Source of the DNA: an uncultured Hungatella sp.
Lineage (GTDB): Bacteria > Bacillota > Clostridia > Lachnospirales > Lachnospiraceae
Length of the DNA stretch: 64,000 bases
Direction of reading: 5' to 3'
NCBI GenBank assembly: GCA_910588325.1
Contig: CAJUPP010000002.1
Location: 3,918 to 67,917, forward strand
The notes below the pieces were generated by a model. It searched no databases and had not been told where the DNA came from. It was given only the letters and a program-made list of their open reading frames with translations. Shown piece after piece: positions 1 through 9,911 of the stretch. Both the position numbers and the translations under genes were made by a program. Position 1 is the first letter of the stretch. Each line of letters begins with the position of its first letter.

Positions 1-225
1 TTTTAAAGAAGCCTTCGGCTCATTTACCGACAGGATACACTCGGCAAAGCCTGTCTTTCCCCCGGCCGAAACCGCCGCGATCACATGTTGGCGGCTGGAC
101 CAGGTGCCGAAGCTGAAGTGCTTCATGGCATAGATATGTTTCAAATATAAACGAATCGATTCCACAGACCCTTTTATACCATACAGCCTGTCAAGAATTT
201 CATCCCGCTGTCTGTCATAACACAT
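1..225 (-). CDS. Enolase-superfamily enzyme, N-terminal part (runs off the left edge)
   Basis: Only the first 75 codons are in the window; the reading frame is open to position 1. The start is the ATG at 225, preceded by AAAGGAT, which lies in the last codons of the upstream permease gene and 1 base after its stop, so the two are translationally close. The visible residues (HFSFGTWSSRQHVIAAV, then GKTGFAE) resemble the N-terminal capping domain of mandelate racemase/muconate lactonising enzymes, where a hydrophobic strand, an R-x-x-V strand and a G-x-G-E turn recur. As the last visible gene of an ABC sugar-import operon it would plausibly dehydrate or isomerise a sugar acid. The catalytic barrel lies outside the window, so the family call is inference. 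Confidence 0.5.
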   Translation of the reverse strand, partial: MCYDRQRDEILDRLYGIKGSVESIRLYLKHIYAMKHFSFGTWSSRQHVIAAVSAGGKTGFAECILSVNEPKASLK

Positions 226-226
226 A

Positions 227-1111
227 TTATCCTTTCACACCTCCGGTAAGGCCGCCTACAATATATTTGCTGAGGGCGATGTACAAAATAAATGTGGGAA
301 GGAAGACAATGATGACCGCCGCAAACAGTCCGCACCAGTCTCCGCTGTACTGCATGCCGTTGATCATGGAGAACAATCCCAGGGCCACAGGCCGCAGCTT
401 CTCCGAGTTGACAAACAACAGGGAGAGGAAGTACTCGTTCCAGATGTTGACGAAGTTGAAAATAGTTACTGTAATAAGCCCGCCCTGAGCCATGGGAAAT
501 ACAATCTTCCAGAAAGCCTTAATGGGGTGGCACCCGTCGATTGCCGCCGCCTCCTCATAAGAACGGGAAATATTTTCAAAATATGCCATGAGGAAGATAG
601 TGGTGTAAGGGATTTTGGTTGCTACGAACAGGACGATCAGCACGATCCGGTTGGAGACTTCGTTTCGAAGGAGCCCTGCCCTGGCGATAATCATATACAG
701 AGGAATAATCACCATGATGACCGGCACGCCTGTTGTGGCCGCAAGGAGAGTCTTGATGAGCCCTGCTCCCGGAAATTTAAACCGCTGCAGGACGTAAGAG
801 TAGGGGGCGCACATCACAATCAGCAGAATACAGGAAATCACTGCATAAAGCAGGGAGTTCATAAAGTAAACCGACACATTAGAAGCCACCCACACCCTGG
901 AATAGTTCTCAAAATGCAGCCCGCTGCTGAATTCAAAAATCGTTCCGCGGAAGATATCGCCGGTGGTGGACAGGCTGGCGGCAATAACCCAGATGAGGAT
1001 GACCGCCGTAAAACCTACCCAGGCCATCAGCACCAGATATCCGGGGGCAAGGGCCAGCTCTTTTTTCAGACTGAACGGATTGTTTTCTTTTTCTTTTTTA
1101 TTCTTCCACAC
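227..1111 (-). CDS. Carbohydrate ABC transporter permease (MalG type)
   Basis: A 294-residue inner-membrane permease with about six hydrophobic segments. The conserved cytoplasmic EAA loop (EEAAAIDGCHPIKAFWKIV, about residues 186-204) docks the ATPase subunit. The C-terminus ends KYIVGGLTGGVKG, typical of MalG-like proteins. The start is a GTG at 1111 placed six bases after AAGGAGG; no ATG is better placed. It lies 11 bases after the partner permease, so both are co-transcribed with the binding protein and regulator upstream. No ATPase gene is present in the visible operon, so a shared ATPase elsewhere (MsmK-like) is likely; that is inference from family habit. Confidence 0.92.
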   Translation of the reverse strand: MWKNKKEKENNPFSLKKELALAPGYLVLMAWVGFTAVILIWVIAASLSTTGDIFRGTIFEFSSGLHFENYSRVWVASNVSVYFMNSLLYAVISCILLIVMCAPYSYVLQRFKFPGAGLIKTLLAATTGVPVIMVIIPLYMIIARAGLLRNEVSNRIVLIVLFVATKIPYTTIFLMAYFENISRSYEEAAAIDGCHPIKAFWKIVFPMAQGGLITVTIFNFVNIWNEYFLSLLFVNSEKLRPVALGLFSMINGMQYSGDWCGLFAAVIIVFLPTFILYIALSKYIVGGLTGGVKG

Positions 1112-1122
1112 GTTGAGCCTCC

Positions 1123-2031
1123 TTAAAATTCCAGATCATCGTCTTTAATCAGACGGTTTACCAGTGTAAATATAAACACAATGAACAGACAGAGCATGAC
1201 GCCCACAGCAGCCGCAATACCTGCATCCCGCCGGATCTCATCTACGTTCTCAGCTCCAAACAGCTTATCGTACATATAAACCATAGGCACTACGGTAGAT
1301 GTGTCTGCGCTGATAGGGGAAAACAGTTTGGACCAGATGAAGAATCCTGATACGCTGATGGACCACATGATAATGTTTGTACGGAAGATTCCTTTCAGCA
1401 GAGGCAGCGTAATGTAAAAGAACTGCTTCACTTTGTTGGCTCCGTCGATGGCGGCAGCCTCATAGTAATCGATGCCTATCCGCTCGATTCCGCTGACCCA
1501 GATAAGCATAAAGTGTCCGATCATGCCGAAGCAGTAGGAGATTAGGAGGGCCCAGAACTTATAGTCAGCGCTGAGCCACTGGATCCGGGCCACAGAGTCC
1601 AGATGCAGTGCGGAAAAAAACTTTGTCATAAATCCGTAGGACGGATTGAATATGTACTGGATCCACATAGTAGCCATGGCCACAGCGCTGATTACATTCG
1701 GAAGATAGATGGCTGCCTGGAAAAAGCCTCTTCCCCGCACACTGTTTTTCAATATGACTGCCAGAAGCAGGGAGACTCCCAGTGTGATCACGCCGCCAAT
1801 TAAAAAGATTTTTGCCAGATTGATCCAGGAAGCCTGGTACAGAGAGTTTCTCATCAGGCTGATATAATTTCCTATACCATTAAATTTCCATTTATCCACT
1901 GAATCCGTAATCTCCTGGATCGAGAAGAAGCTCATGATTACGGTACGGATAATGGGATATATCAGGGTTACCAGAAAGACCAGCGTACCCGGCAGAGCAA
2001 ATGCAACAATCATGCTGCGGTTTCTTTTCAT
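1123..2031 (-). CDS. Carbohydrate ABC transporter permease (MalF type)
   Basis: A 302-residue permease with six predicted membrane segments, beginning MKRNRSMIVAFALPG. The EAA loop (YYEAAAIDGANKVKQFFYI) lies in the last third. I place the start at the ATG at 2031 because AAAGGGA sits six bases before it; upstream in-frame ATGs have no suitable ribosome site and run into a hairpin. It forms a heterodimeric channel with the next gene. The long spacing from the binding-protein gene (about 160 bases, with a hairpin) suggests lower expression of permeases than of the binding protein, as in many sugar importers. Confidence 0.92.
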   Translation of the reverse strand: MKRNRSMIVAFALPGTLVFLVTLIYPIIRTVIMSFFSIQEITDSVDKWKFNGIGNYISLMRNSLYQASWINLAKIFLIGGVITLGVSLLLAVILKNSVRGRGFFQAAIYLPNVISAVAMATMWIQYIFNPSYGFMTKFFSALHLDSVARIQWLSADYKFWALLISYCFGMIGHFMLIWVSGIERIGIDYYEAAAIDGANKVKQFFYITLPLLKGIFRTNIIMWSISVSGFFIWSKLFSPISADTSTVVPMVYMYDKLFGAENVDEIRRDAGIAAAVGVMLCLFIVFIFTLVNRLIKDDDLEF

Positions 2032-2055
2032 TGCCATTCCCTTTCTTTTTAAATA

Positions 2056-2084
2056 TGGCGTACAACTTATATAATTGTACGCCA
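2056..2084 (-). promoter_or_regulatory. Intercistronic hairpin between binding-protein and permease genes
   Basis: Perfect 10-bp inverted arms TGGCGTACAA and TTGTACGCCA are separated by 9 bases in the gap between the binding-protein stop and the first permease start. No T-run follows, so it looks like a transcript-stabilising or partial-attenuation hairpin rather than a terminator. Function is inferred. Confidence 0.5.
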
Positions 2085-2189
2085 TTTTCCACAATTATCT
2101 GTTTCTTATATTTAAAATTTCTGTCGCCGATTAGGCGCCATCAATTCAGGCGTGCCCGGTGAAGCGTCCGCTGCAGGGCACATGCAGGT

Positions 2190-3563
2190 TTATTGTTTGG
2201 AAGCTGCCAGCATATTGTCCACAAATTCCTGGGCCGTGCATGTTCCTGCATACAGCTTCATCAGATTTTCTTTTAATGCCGGTGTGATGTCAGGGTTGTT
2301 CTCCAGACCGCCGGAGGTAGCAAACAGCTCTGTACAGTTTTCCATATAGGGCTTAGCCTCCTGAAGCTGCTCCGGCCAAGATTCATTGTTCTTGTCTGCC
2401 GGAAGTGCCAGGCTTTCCTCAGCAAGCCTGCTGTCCCAGTTTCCGCGGGTAAGCTTTACGATAAGAGCAAATGCTGCCTCAGGATTGGCGCATTTCTTGG
2501 TGATGGCAAAGCTCTGATTTCCTATAACCATAGCTTCCAGCCCGTTGATGCCGTTTTCTACTTCCGGATACGCAAAGAATCCCCATCTGAAATCCGGTCC
2601 GGTAATGGTTTTGGTCTCGTTTACCACATAGGTTCCTGCACAGTACATGGCAGCCAGTCCTGTGGCAAGCTCTGTGTTCTGTCCGGTAGGCCATACGTTG
2701 GCCCCTACCTGGGGAGAGAAATATCCTTTGGAAGCCAGATCCTCAAAAGCCTGTGCCGTAGCCAGAACCTCTTCCTTGTCCCACAGACCGTTATTTACCA
2801 CGTTCTTTACTTCCTCGTCGCCGATGAGACGGGCCAGATGCTGTCCGAATGCCTGCATTGCATAGGCATCATCCGTAGTCAGAGCCGTATAGCCTGCATC
2901 TTTCAGCTTCTGGCATGCATCCAGGAATTCCTCCCAGGTCGCCGGCGCCTTGGTAATACCTGCCTTGTCAAACATATCTTTATTATATAAGTAACCGTTG
3001 GCTTTCATCTGATAGGGAATCTCATAGAGCTGTCCGTCGCTGTAATAGCTTCTGTTGAGAGTCATCAGGGCCGGGTTGGTGTCTTTTTCGTAGTCATTAT
3101 CCTTCATCAGATCTTCCAGACAGATGATACGGTCTCCGTAATTGCTCTTGTTGCCTGCACCGTCAAACAGATCCACCTGCTGGTCTGCGTCCAGAGCCGG
3201 AATCAGGCCTTCCTTGATGCCCTTTCTTCCTTTAAACTGGAGATCAACCTGCGCGCCGGTTTCTGCCTCAAACTCTTTCACCGCTTCGGTGATCACGATG
3301 CCCTGAGGCTCTGTGGACTCCCAGTTGGACCAGTATACCAGCTTTACGCCGCTAAAGTCTCCGGATCCTCCAGATGCCTCTGCTGCAGTTGTGGTATCTG
3401 ATGCCGGAGCTGCGGTTTCAGCGGCCGCTGTTGTAGTTTCAGCAGATCCTGCCGCTGTTGTAGCAGCCGAATCTCCCGATGAGCTGCCGCCGCACCCTGC
3501 CAGAAGCGTAGTGATTAAAGCACTACAGGTTACTAGGCTGACCAGTTTTTTCGATTTTTTCAT
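2190..3563 (-). CDS. Sugar ABC transporter substrate-binding lipoprotein
   Basis: A 457-residue extracellular solute-binding protein (family 1). It begins MKKSKKLVSLVTCSALITT and has the lipobox LLAGC, so it should be cleaved and lipid-anchored outside the membrane. A Ser/Ala/Thr/Glu-rich tether (about residues 28-65) links the anchor to the domain, which starts VKLVYWSNWESTEPQG. The start at 3563 has AGGTAG/GGAGG just upstream, inside the end of the regulator gene four bases away. It captures the sugar for the two permeases downstream; the substrate cannot be read from sequence, though the enolase-superfamily neighbour hints at a sugar acid. Confidence 0.93.
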   Translation of the reverse strand: MKKSKKLVSLVTCSALITTLLAGCGGSSSGDSAATTAAGSAETTTAAAETAAPASDTTTAAEASGGSGDFSGVKLVYWSNWESTEPQGIVITEAVKEFEAETGAQVDLQFKGRKGIKEGLIPALDADQQVDLFDGAGNKSNYGDRIICLEDLMKDNDYEKDTNPALMTLNRSYYSDGQLYEIPYQMKANGYLYNKDMFDKAGITKAPATWEEFLDACQKLKDAGYTALTTDDAYAMQAFGQHLARLIGDEEVKNVVNNGLWDKEEVLATAQAFEDLASKGYFSPQVGANVWPTGQNTELATGLAAMYCAGTYVVNETKTITGPDFRWGFFAYPEVENGINGLEAMVIGNQSFAITKKCANPEAAFALIVKLTRGNWDSRLAEESLALPADKNNESWPEQLQEAKPYMENCTELFATSGGLENNPDITPALKENLMKLYAGTCTAQEFVDNMLAASKQ

Positions 3564-3567
3564 TTTT

Positions 3568-4671
3568 CTACCTCCAAGTTTTGATTTGGTTTGAACTTTC
3601 ATAGAAGCTCAAGTTGCTTTTCAGCACAATATCGATGGGGCAGTCCACCCTCTGAGGCAGCTCCATATGCTTGACAATGGAATCCACCAGAAGGCTGAGT
3701 CCCGTATACCCCTTCATATATGCGCCCTGGTTAATAACCGCTTTCATTTCTCCGTTCCTCAAGAATTGCGCTGTTGTCTCGCTTAAATCCGTACCAATAA
3801 TTGAGATTCGATTCATCAGCCCCATATCTTTTACTGCCTTTACAATCAGCTCATTGTCATGGGAAGTGAGAGCATAACATGTCACCACATCCGGATATCG
3901 ATGCAGCGCTTCCTTCAATGCCTGGTCTATCGCCTCGTCTTTCTCATGGCGATTGGAATAGCCTTTTACAATCTGCACGGACAGCCGGCTTCCTGCCTCC
4001 CTTAAGAAATCTGTCAGTCCCCCAATCTTATTGATGTGAATCTTGGAATCGGGACGTCCCTCAGAGACAAGGATGGTTCCTGTTTCGGGAGAGATCATGT
4101 TGATCAGCTCCCCTGCCACCCGTCCCAGCACTTTCTCGTTAGGGGGAATGCAGTACAGGCCTTCCGGCTCCTTCAGCTCATCATCGATCACGATAGTGAC
4201 AATCTTCTGTGCTACCATCCGCTGCAGCTGAAACAATACCTTAGGGCTGCGGGTGTAGGAAAACGTAACCACACCTGCATATTTTTCATTTCCCGCATCC
4301 GCAATTAATTTCAGTAATTCGTATTGATTCTGCTCATCCTGACAGGGGAACTCCTCAATCTCGATGTTCAGCCCCTTGACCTCCTTGGCCATGGTGCGGA
4401 AGCCTTTCCAGATATAATCGAAATAAAGTCCGTCGTCTTCCGGAAGGACAGCAGCAATATGTCTGGTCGCCCTTTTGATGGACGATGCCGCGTAGTTGAT
4501 CTCATATCCCATCTCCTTAGCAGTCTCAAGGATCTGCCTGCGAAGCTTTTCTCCCACTCCCTCTTTGCCGGACAATGCTCTGTGGACAGAAGTGGCGGAA
4601 ACATTCAATCTGGCAGAAATATCTTTTATTGTAATCGGACCTGTGCCTTTCACCTCATAAGCTTCGGACAT
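3568..4671 (-). CDS. LacI family transcriptional regulator with sugar-binding domain
   Basis: A 367-residue protein with an N-terminal helix-turn-helix (TIKDISARLNVSATSVHRAL, about residues 13-32), the hinge region and a periplasmic-binding-protein-like sensor domain. I use the ATG at 4671 because GGAAGGAG precedes it; longer in-frame extensions add unrelated residues. It is the first gene of the operon and is followed after four bases by the binding-protein gene, so it probably regulates its own transporter. Family knowledge says the ligand is the imported sugar or a derivative; which one is unknown. Confidence 0.92.
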   Translation of the reverse strand: MSEAYEVKGTGPITIKDISARLNVSATSVHRALSGKEGVGEKLRRQILETAKEMGYEINYAASSIKRATRHIAAVLPEDDGLYFDYIWKGFRTMAKEVKGLNIEIEEFPCQDEQNQYELLKLIADAGNEKYAGVVTFSYTRSPKVLFQLQRMVAQKIVTIVIDDELKEPEGLYCIPPNEKVLGRVAGELINMISPETGTILVSEGRPDSKIHINKIGGLTDFLREAGSRLSVQIVKGYSNRHEKDEAIDQALKEALHRYPDVVTCYALTSHDNELIVKAVKDMGLMNRISIIGTDLSETTAQFLRNGEMKAVINQGAYMKGYTGLSLLVDSIVKHMELPQRVDCPIDIVLKSNLSFYESSNQIKTWR

Positions 4672-4934
4672 AACATTCTCTCCTTCCTCTGGTGCAATGC
4701 CGTTAATTAAATTCATTATAACATTTTTATAACGGTTCAGCCAGAGCTTTACAGCCTGGCTGCCTGGCATTCTTACGCAATCCAGACGGATTCAGACTGC
4801 CTGCATACTCCGCCGGCCAAACCAGATTACTGTGGATTAGACGGTATCATCAGAGGAAAATATGACTAAACTATTATGTAAAAAAACTCTGCCATACAAC
4901 ATATTGCATAATTTAACGATTACTTAAACAATTG

Positions 4935-4983
4935 CGTTATCGTTTACGTTATTTATTAAAACATATAAAAAAGGATTTGTCAA
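4935..4983 (-). promoter_or_regulatory. Candidate promoter and LacI-type operator for the left sugar operon
   Basis: On the minus strand TTGACA (4978-4983), a 17-base spacer and TTTAAT (4955-4960) form a plausible sigma-A promoter. Next to it the quasi-palindrome CGTTATCGTTTACG (4935-4948) resembles LacI-family operators, and AACGAT/ATCGTT half-sites flank it (4916-4941). The leader would be long (about 280 bases). Confidence 0.4.
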
Positions 4984-5143
4984 TACATATGTCAAAAAAA
5001 ATATACTATTTTTGAGTTTTTTGGTTACCCTGTACAATTTTCTTCTTTACAAGATGAAAAATTATATCGACATATGGTAAAATGAAGCTTCTGGACGGCT
5101 TTGTGGATCAGGAGAACACGGACAGACCATTACAGCGGATTAT

Positions 5144-5178
5144 CTAAGAAAATGCTGATTGAAACAGCATTTTCTTAG
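5144..5178. repeat. Perfect 14-bp inverted repeat
   Basis: CTAAGAAAATGCTG (5144-5157) and its exact reverse complement (5165-5178) are separated by seven bases. No T-run follows on either strand outside the arms. It sits between the LacI leader and a pseudogene; it may be a bidirectional terminator-like hairpin. The rest of 4700-5240 shows no gene. Confidence 0.6.
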
Positions 5179-5239
5179 GAAAATCCGAAAACAGCAAAAA
5201 AGTTGAGATAAAAAGTGGATATCATTATAAAATAGGTCT

Positions 5240-5512
5240 GGGGCGTAGGGCTTCCCCCGGCAGCCCAGCGGCATTCCTTGGAAGCTGGCTCCTTACCCTG
5301 GTTTCCACCTTAAGCATCGGAATGATGGTGGGCCACGTTGTCCTTTGAGGTGATGCCGGAAATGATACAGAAAATCGTAGCCCTTTTCCCGCTGACACAG
5401 GGGTACAGCTTATGAAGGGGTCTTTTTTGGGAATACATACGGAATCAGTCTGAGTACCGACAACGGTTATGGGAATCGTTACCATTCTGTGCGCATGAGT
5501 GATATCTGATAC
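5240..5512 (+). pseudogene. Remnant of an ABC-2 type transporter permease
   Basis: The plus strand reads, with frame changes, AFLGSWLLTLVSTLSIGMMV, then a stop, then VMPEMIQKIVALFPLTQG, then (after one missing base in a G-run) VQLMKGSFLGIHTESV, a stop, and VMGIVTILCA. These follow the order of the C-terminal half of ABC-2 permeases, where a hydrophobic helix precedes a P-Y-E-x-x-P-x-x-x-x/FPLTQGVQLMK segment. About 20 residues between the first two pieces are missing. No start or upstream half is visible. The gene is dead; the ATPase remnant at 6575 is probably its former partner. Confidence 0.65.
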
Positions 5513-5664
5513 AGCCATGAAAATGGGTTGGGAGCAGGATTTATATATAACGGATTAAAAAAGCTTTGGAACATACCGTTGTCAAAAAGTTTTTTCTAGG
5601 CTAAAATATGATCAAGATGTCAGGAATGTGGGAGCATGAAATGCGAAGCAATCCGTAGACATCG

Positions 5665-5688
5665 GGGGTCAAAAAATCTTTCGACCCC
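5665..5688. terminator. Short hairpin upstream of the HAD gene
   Basis: GGGGTC and GACCCC (5665-5670, 5683-5688) enclose a 12-base A/T-rich loop, 36 bases before the GTG start of the HAD gene. It could attenuate read-through; no T-run follows. Confidence 0.3.
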
Positions 5689-5724
5689 AATATCTAATCA
5701 ATATAAGGACAGGAGAATCAGGAA

Positions 5725-6516
5725 GTGGCAAGAAAAGCGTTGTTTTTTGATGTGGATGGAACTCTGCTGAGTGAGATTACCCATACGATTCCAGCCAGTG
5801 CGCTGAGGGCACTGGCTGCTTCGCGGAGAGAGGGAAACCTGGTATTTATCAATTCCGGGAGGACATATGTGTTTTTGAAGGATATTGAGGCGGTAGTGGA
5901 GTGTGACGGTCTACTGTGCGGCTGTGGTACCTGTGTGGTTGAGAAGGGTAAAGTGATATTTCAGCATCGGATTGCGGCTGTTCGGGGACTTGAGATCCGT
6001 AGGGCAATGCTGAGGTATGGTTTTGACGGCATTTTGGAGAGTACAGAGCGGCTGGCTGTGCGGAAGGAACGTTCATGGATGGATGGGATGAATGCGTTGC
6101 GGGATGGTGTGGCAGGCCAGGGAGTACTGGATGAGAACTGCTGGAAGGATAAAGATCTGGAATTTGATAAATTCTGCGTCTTTGCGGATGAAAACAGTGA
6201 CCGGGAGGGATTTTTCCGGTTTCTGGCACCGGATATTGATGTGATTGACAGGGGAAACAATTTTTATGAATGTGTTCCATCAGGCTTTACTAAAGCAACG
6301 GCGATAGCCTGGGTGCTGGAGCACTATGGGATTGCAAAAAAGGATGCCTATGTATTTGGTGACAGCAGCAATGACCTGGCAATGTTCGAGTACTCAGAAA
6401 ATGCCGTACTTATGGGAAGCCATGACAAAATCCTGGAACCCTACGCCACCTTTGTGACAAAGCGAGTGGAGGATGATGGGATCGCCTGGGCGATGCAGAA
6501 GCTAGGGCTTATTTGA
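5725..6516 (+). CDS. HAD family hydrolase (Cof type phosphatase)
   Basis: A 263-residue cytoplasmic phosphatase of the haloacid dehalogenase superfamily, Cof/YbiV subgroup. Motif I is FFDVDGTLL (about residues 7-15, nucleophile Asp), motif II NSGR, motif III the Lys of TKATAI, and motif IV GDSSNDLAMF near residue 213. Length fits Cof-like enzymes that dephosphorylate sugar phosphates or cofactors; the substrate is not predictable. The start is a GTG at 5725 preceded by AGGAGAATCAGG. It is intact although both flanks carry pieces of a dead ABC exporter, so it may have been inserted or retained. Confidence 0.9.
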   Translation: MARKALFFDVDGTLLSEITHTIPASALRALAASRREGNLVFINSGRTYVFLKDIEAVVECDGLLCGCGTCVVEKGKVIFQHRIAAVRGLEIRRAMLRYGFDGILESTERLAVRKERSWMDGMNALRDGVAGQGVLDENCWKDKDLEFDKFCVFADENSDREGFFRFLAPDIDVIDRGNNFYECVPSGFTKATAIAWVLEHYGIAKKDAYVFGDSSNDLAMFEYSENAVLMGSHDKILEPYATFVTKRVEDDGIAWAMQKLGLI

Positions 6517-6574
6517 TGAGTTAAACAGTAACCATACTTTTCTATTTACTTTTTACAAAAAGGAGTCTGTCTTG

Positions 6575-6919
6575 TTGCGGCCTAGGCTGCTGATTCTGGA
6601 TGAGCCAATTGTAGGTTTGGACCTTTCAACCGTACATGTAATAAAAGGTTATTTGTCAGAATTATGCCAAAGCGGGTCAGAGGTATTTTTTTCACCCATC
6701 TACTTGAAGTGGCAGAAAAGCTGGTGCGGTTCCACAGCAGAGTTGGTAGGGATTCCTCCCTGAAAAGCGTATTTTTAGAACAGGAGAAGATGGGGAGCCG
6801 GACGGAGTCCTCCCTATAGTGACTTCGGAACCGGTCGGTATTTTGACAACCGAAGAAGAGCAGAATTTACAGGACGAAGCAATGTCCACGGCGGAACAAT
6901 GCAGGGAGGATTCTAATTA
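6575..6919 (+). pseudogene. Remnant of an ABC transporter ATP-binding protein
   Basis: LLRPRLLILDEPIVGLDLST carries the Walker B and D-loop of an exporter-type ATPase but the Walker A half is absent. After GSEVFF the frame slips by one base; the other frame continues FTHLLEVAEKLVR, restoring the switch histidine, then SLKSVFLEQEK, a typical C-terminus of ABC-2 ATPases, and a stop near 6820. A third frame stays open to 6919 with an acidic tail. It is a truncated, frameshifted pseudogene, probably the partner of the permease remnant at 5240. Confidence 0.75.
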
Positions 6920-6969
6920 ACCAACTGTTGTAGTAACTTAATTAATTCTTTTATCACTTCAAACATAAA

Positions 6970-7006
6970 GATAAGTCCCAGAAATTCAGTACTTCCAGGA
7001 CTTATC
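6970..7006 (-). terminator. Terminator of gdhA
   Basis: GATAAGTCC and GGACTTATC (6970-6978, 6998-7006) are perfect 9-bp arms 33 bases past the gdhA stop. On the minus strand the hairpin is followed by TTTATGTTTG, a weak T-rich tract. Confidence 0.6.
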
Positions 7007-7038
7007 AATATCAATTTTTATCTTAGAAAACTTCGCTC

Positions 7039-8403
<1,365 letters not shown>

Positions 8404-8428
8404 TTATTCAAAACCAACTACGTTTTAG

Positions 8429-8457
8429 ATTATATCAAGCTAACGTATTAACGTCAA
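8429..8457 (-). promoter_or_regulatory. gdhA promoter
   Basis: On the minus strand TTGACG (8452-8457), a 17-base spacer and a perfect TATAAT (8429-8434) lie about 55 bases before the gdhA start and abut the end of the preceding gene. Confidence 0.8.
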
Positions 8458-8464
8458 TAAGTTT

Positions 8465-8965
8465 TTAATATCCCAGTGCTTGTTCCAATGCCTCTTTCTC
8501 TTCAATTCCAAGAGAGATATCTGTCTCTCCCTTATCCACACTCTTGATATACAAATAGCACCCCTCTCTGCTATGTACAGAATTCAAAATAAACCCTGTA
8601 TTATTCAAATCTAACAATGCAATGGCAAAGCTTAGATTTCCCCCCATACCTTTAAAGGCATTATACTTTACCATTCCAAATTTCTGATAAGAACCCTTTA
8701 CATTTCTAGATAAATTTCTGATTGCATCTTTATTAATCTTATCCTGATTTTTTAATTCTTTTATTGTATCAATCTGTTCTATGATAATCTCCTCCAGAGA
8801 CTCCGCATCCTTCCCTCTCATAAAATAATCATATCTTCTATATAATTTGTTGGTCTGTAGAATGCATATAATCGTTATAATTAAAAGAAGTATTGTAATT
8901 ATCCCTAAACTTATAATGACCACTGCAGGATCAATCGGCCAACCATTTAGCATGCTATTTTCCAT
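8465..8965 (-). CDS. DUF4446 family membrane protein
   Basis: A 166-residue protein with one N-terminal membrane helix (about residues 13-37), a coiled segment (SLEEIIIEQIDTIKELKNQD) and a conserved C-terminal part with YNAFKGMGGNLSFAIALLD and an E-G-C-Y-L-Y strand. These are hallmarks of DUF4446, a family commonly found just downstream of parB in Clostridia; its function is unknown. The ATG at 8965 is preferred over an upstream ATG because CAGGAG precedes it. It starts 14 bases past parB and is probably co-transcribed with parAB, suggesting a link to chromosome segregation or the membrane. Confidence 0.85.
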   Translation of the reverse strand: MENSMLNGWPIDPAVVIISLGIITILLLIITIICILQTNKLYRRYDYFMRGKDAESLEEIIIEQIDTIKELKNQDKINKDAIRNLSRNVKGSYQKFGMVKYNAFKGMGGNLSFAIALLDLNNTGFILNSVHSREGCYLYIKSVDKGETDISLGIEEKEALEQALGY

Positions 8966-8978
8966 GTTTGTCTCCTGT

Positions 8979-9911
8979 CTAGTGTATAGATTCAATTAAC
9001 TCAACAAGTCTTTCTAACTCTGCTTCTGAATAGTATTCTATTTCTATTTTTCCTTTATTGCGATCTCTCTTATTTATAATAACCTTTGTTCCCATAATTT
9101 GTTTCATTCTTTCTTCCAGATCTTTAAAAATAAGGCTTATATCCTGATCCTCTTCCTTCTCTTTTTCTTTAGAAGATTTTTTAGGTTTTCCCAATGCCTT
9201 TACTAATTTTTCTACTTCCCTGACACTTAACTTTTCACTTATTATTTTCAAAGATATCTGGTACTGCTGTTCCCCATCTTCCAGTGATAAAAGTGCTCTC
9301 GCATGTCCGCCTGTAATCAATCCCTGAATTAACATTTCCTGAACACGCTTGTCCAGTTTCAGCAAACGCATACTGTTTGTGATAGTAACCCTGTTTTTTG
9401 AAACTCTCTCTGCAATTTCTTCCTGGGTTAACTTAAATTCCTGCATCAGCTGCTGATATGCCATAGCTTCTTCTATAGGATTTAGATCTTCTCTTTGTAC
9501 ATTTTCAATTAAGGCAATTTCCATAGATTGCTGCTTATTGTATTCTCTGATTACCACAGGGACTTCTTTTAGACCTGCTTCTTTCGCTGCACGCCAACGC
9601 CGCTCTCCTGCAATGATTTCATATCTATCTCCCTTTTTCTGAACTAACAAGGGCTGCAGTACTCCATATTTTTTTATAGAATCCGACAATTCCTGAAGTA
9701 ACTCTGAATCAAAATCTTTCCTTGGCTGTCCCGTATTTGGCTCAATCAATGATACCTTCATCATATATTCTTTTCCTGGGGCCTCTTCTTTTTTAGAATT
9801 GGAGTCTGACTGACTTCCTGATGTTTCACGTGAAACATTTTCCTGATTTTCTACTATATCCTCCCCAAAAATTGCGCCCAATCCCTTTCCTAATCCTGTT
9901 CTTTTTGCCAT
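8979..9911 (-). CDS. parB: Chromosome partitioning protein ParB (Spo0J)
   Basis: A 310-residue ParB. It begins with the RTGLGKGLGAIF element that stimulates ParA ATP hydrolysis, has the CTPase box GERRWRAAKEAGLKEVPVVI (about residues 103-122) and the ENVQREDLNPIEEA box, then a helix-turn-helix (LTQEEIAERVSKNRVTITNS) and a C-terminal dimer region. It loads on parS and spreads as a CTP-dependent clamp. Its ATG overlaps the parA stop by one base (TAATG), so the two are translationally coupled. A parS site is embedded in its own coding sequence at codons about 25-30. A Lys/Glu-rich linker (about 237-252) precedes the dimerisation domain. Confidence 0.97.
   Translation of the reverse strand: MAKRTGLGKGLGAIFGEDIVENQENVSRETSGSQSDSNSKKEEAPGKEYMMKVSLIEPNTGQPRKDFDSELLQELSDSIKKYGVLQPLLVQKKGDRYEIIAGERRWRAAKEAGLKEVPVVIREYNKQQSMEIALIENVQREDLNPIEEAMAYQQLMQEFKLTQEEIAERVSKNRVTITNSMRLLKLDKRVQEMLIQGLITGGHARALLSLEDGEQQYQISLKIISEKLSVREVEKLVKALGKPKKSSKEKEKEEDQDISLIFKDLEERMKQIMGTKVIINKRDRNKGKIEIEYYSEAELERLVELIESIH
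9822..9837. promoter_or_regulatory. parS: parS site inside parB
   Basis: The 16-bp palindrome TGTTTCACGTGAAACA matches the consensus parS of Firmicutes exactly. It lies within parB and encodes V-S-R-E-T in that frame. It is a ParB loading site near the origin. Confidence 0.97.

Noticed and set aside
527..1126. 199-codon plus-strand frame
   Set aside because: Antisense to a clear ABC permease gene; composition is His/Asp/Gly-rich noise.
5225..5518. 97-codon minus-strand frame
   Set aside because: The plus strand carries a recognisable decayed ABC-2 permease; the antisense frame has no family features.
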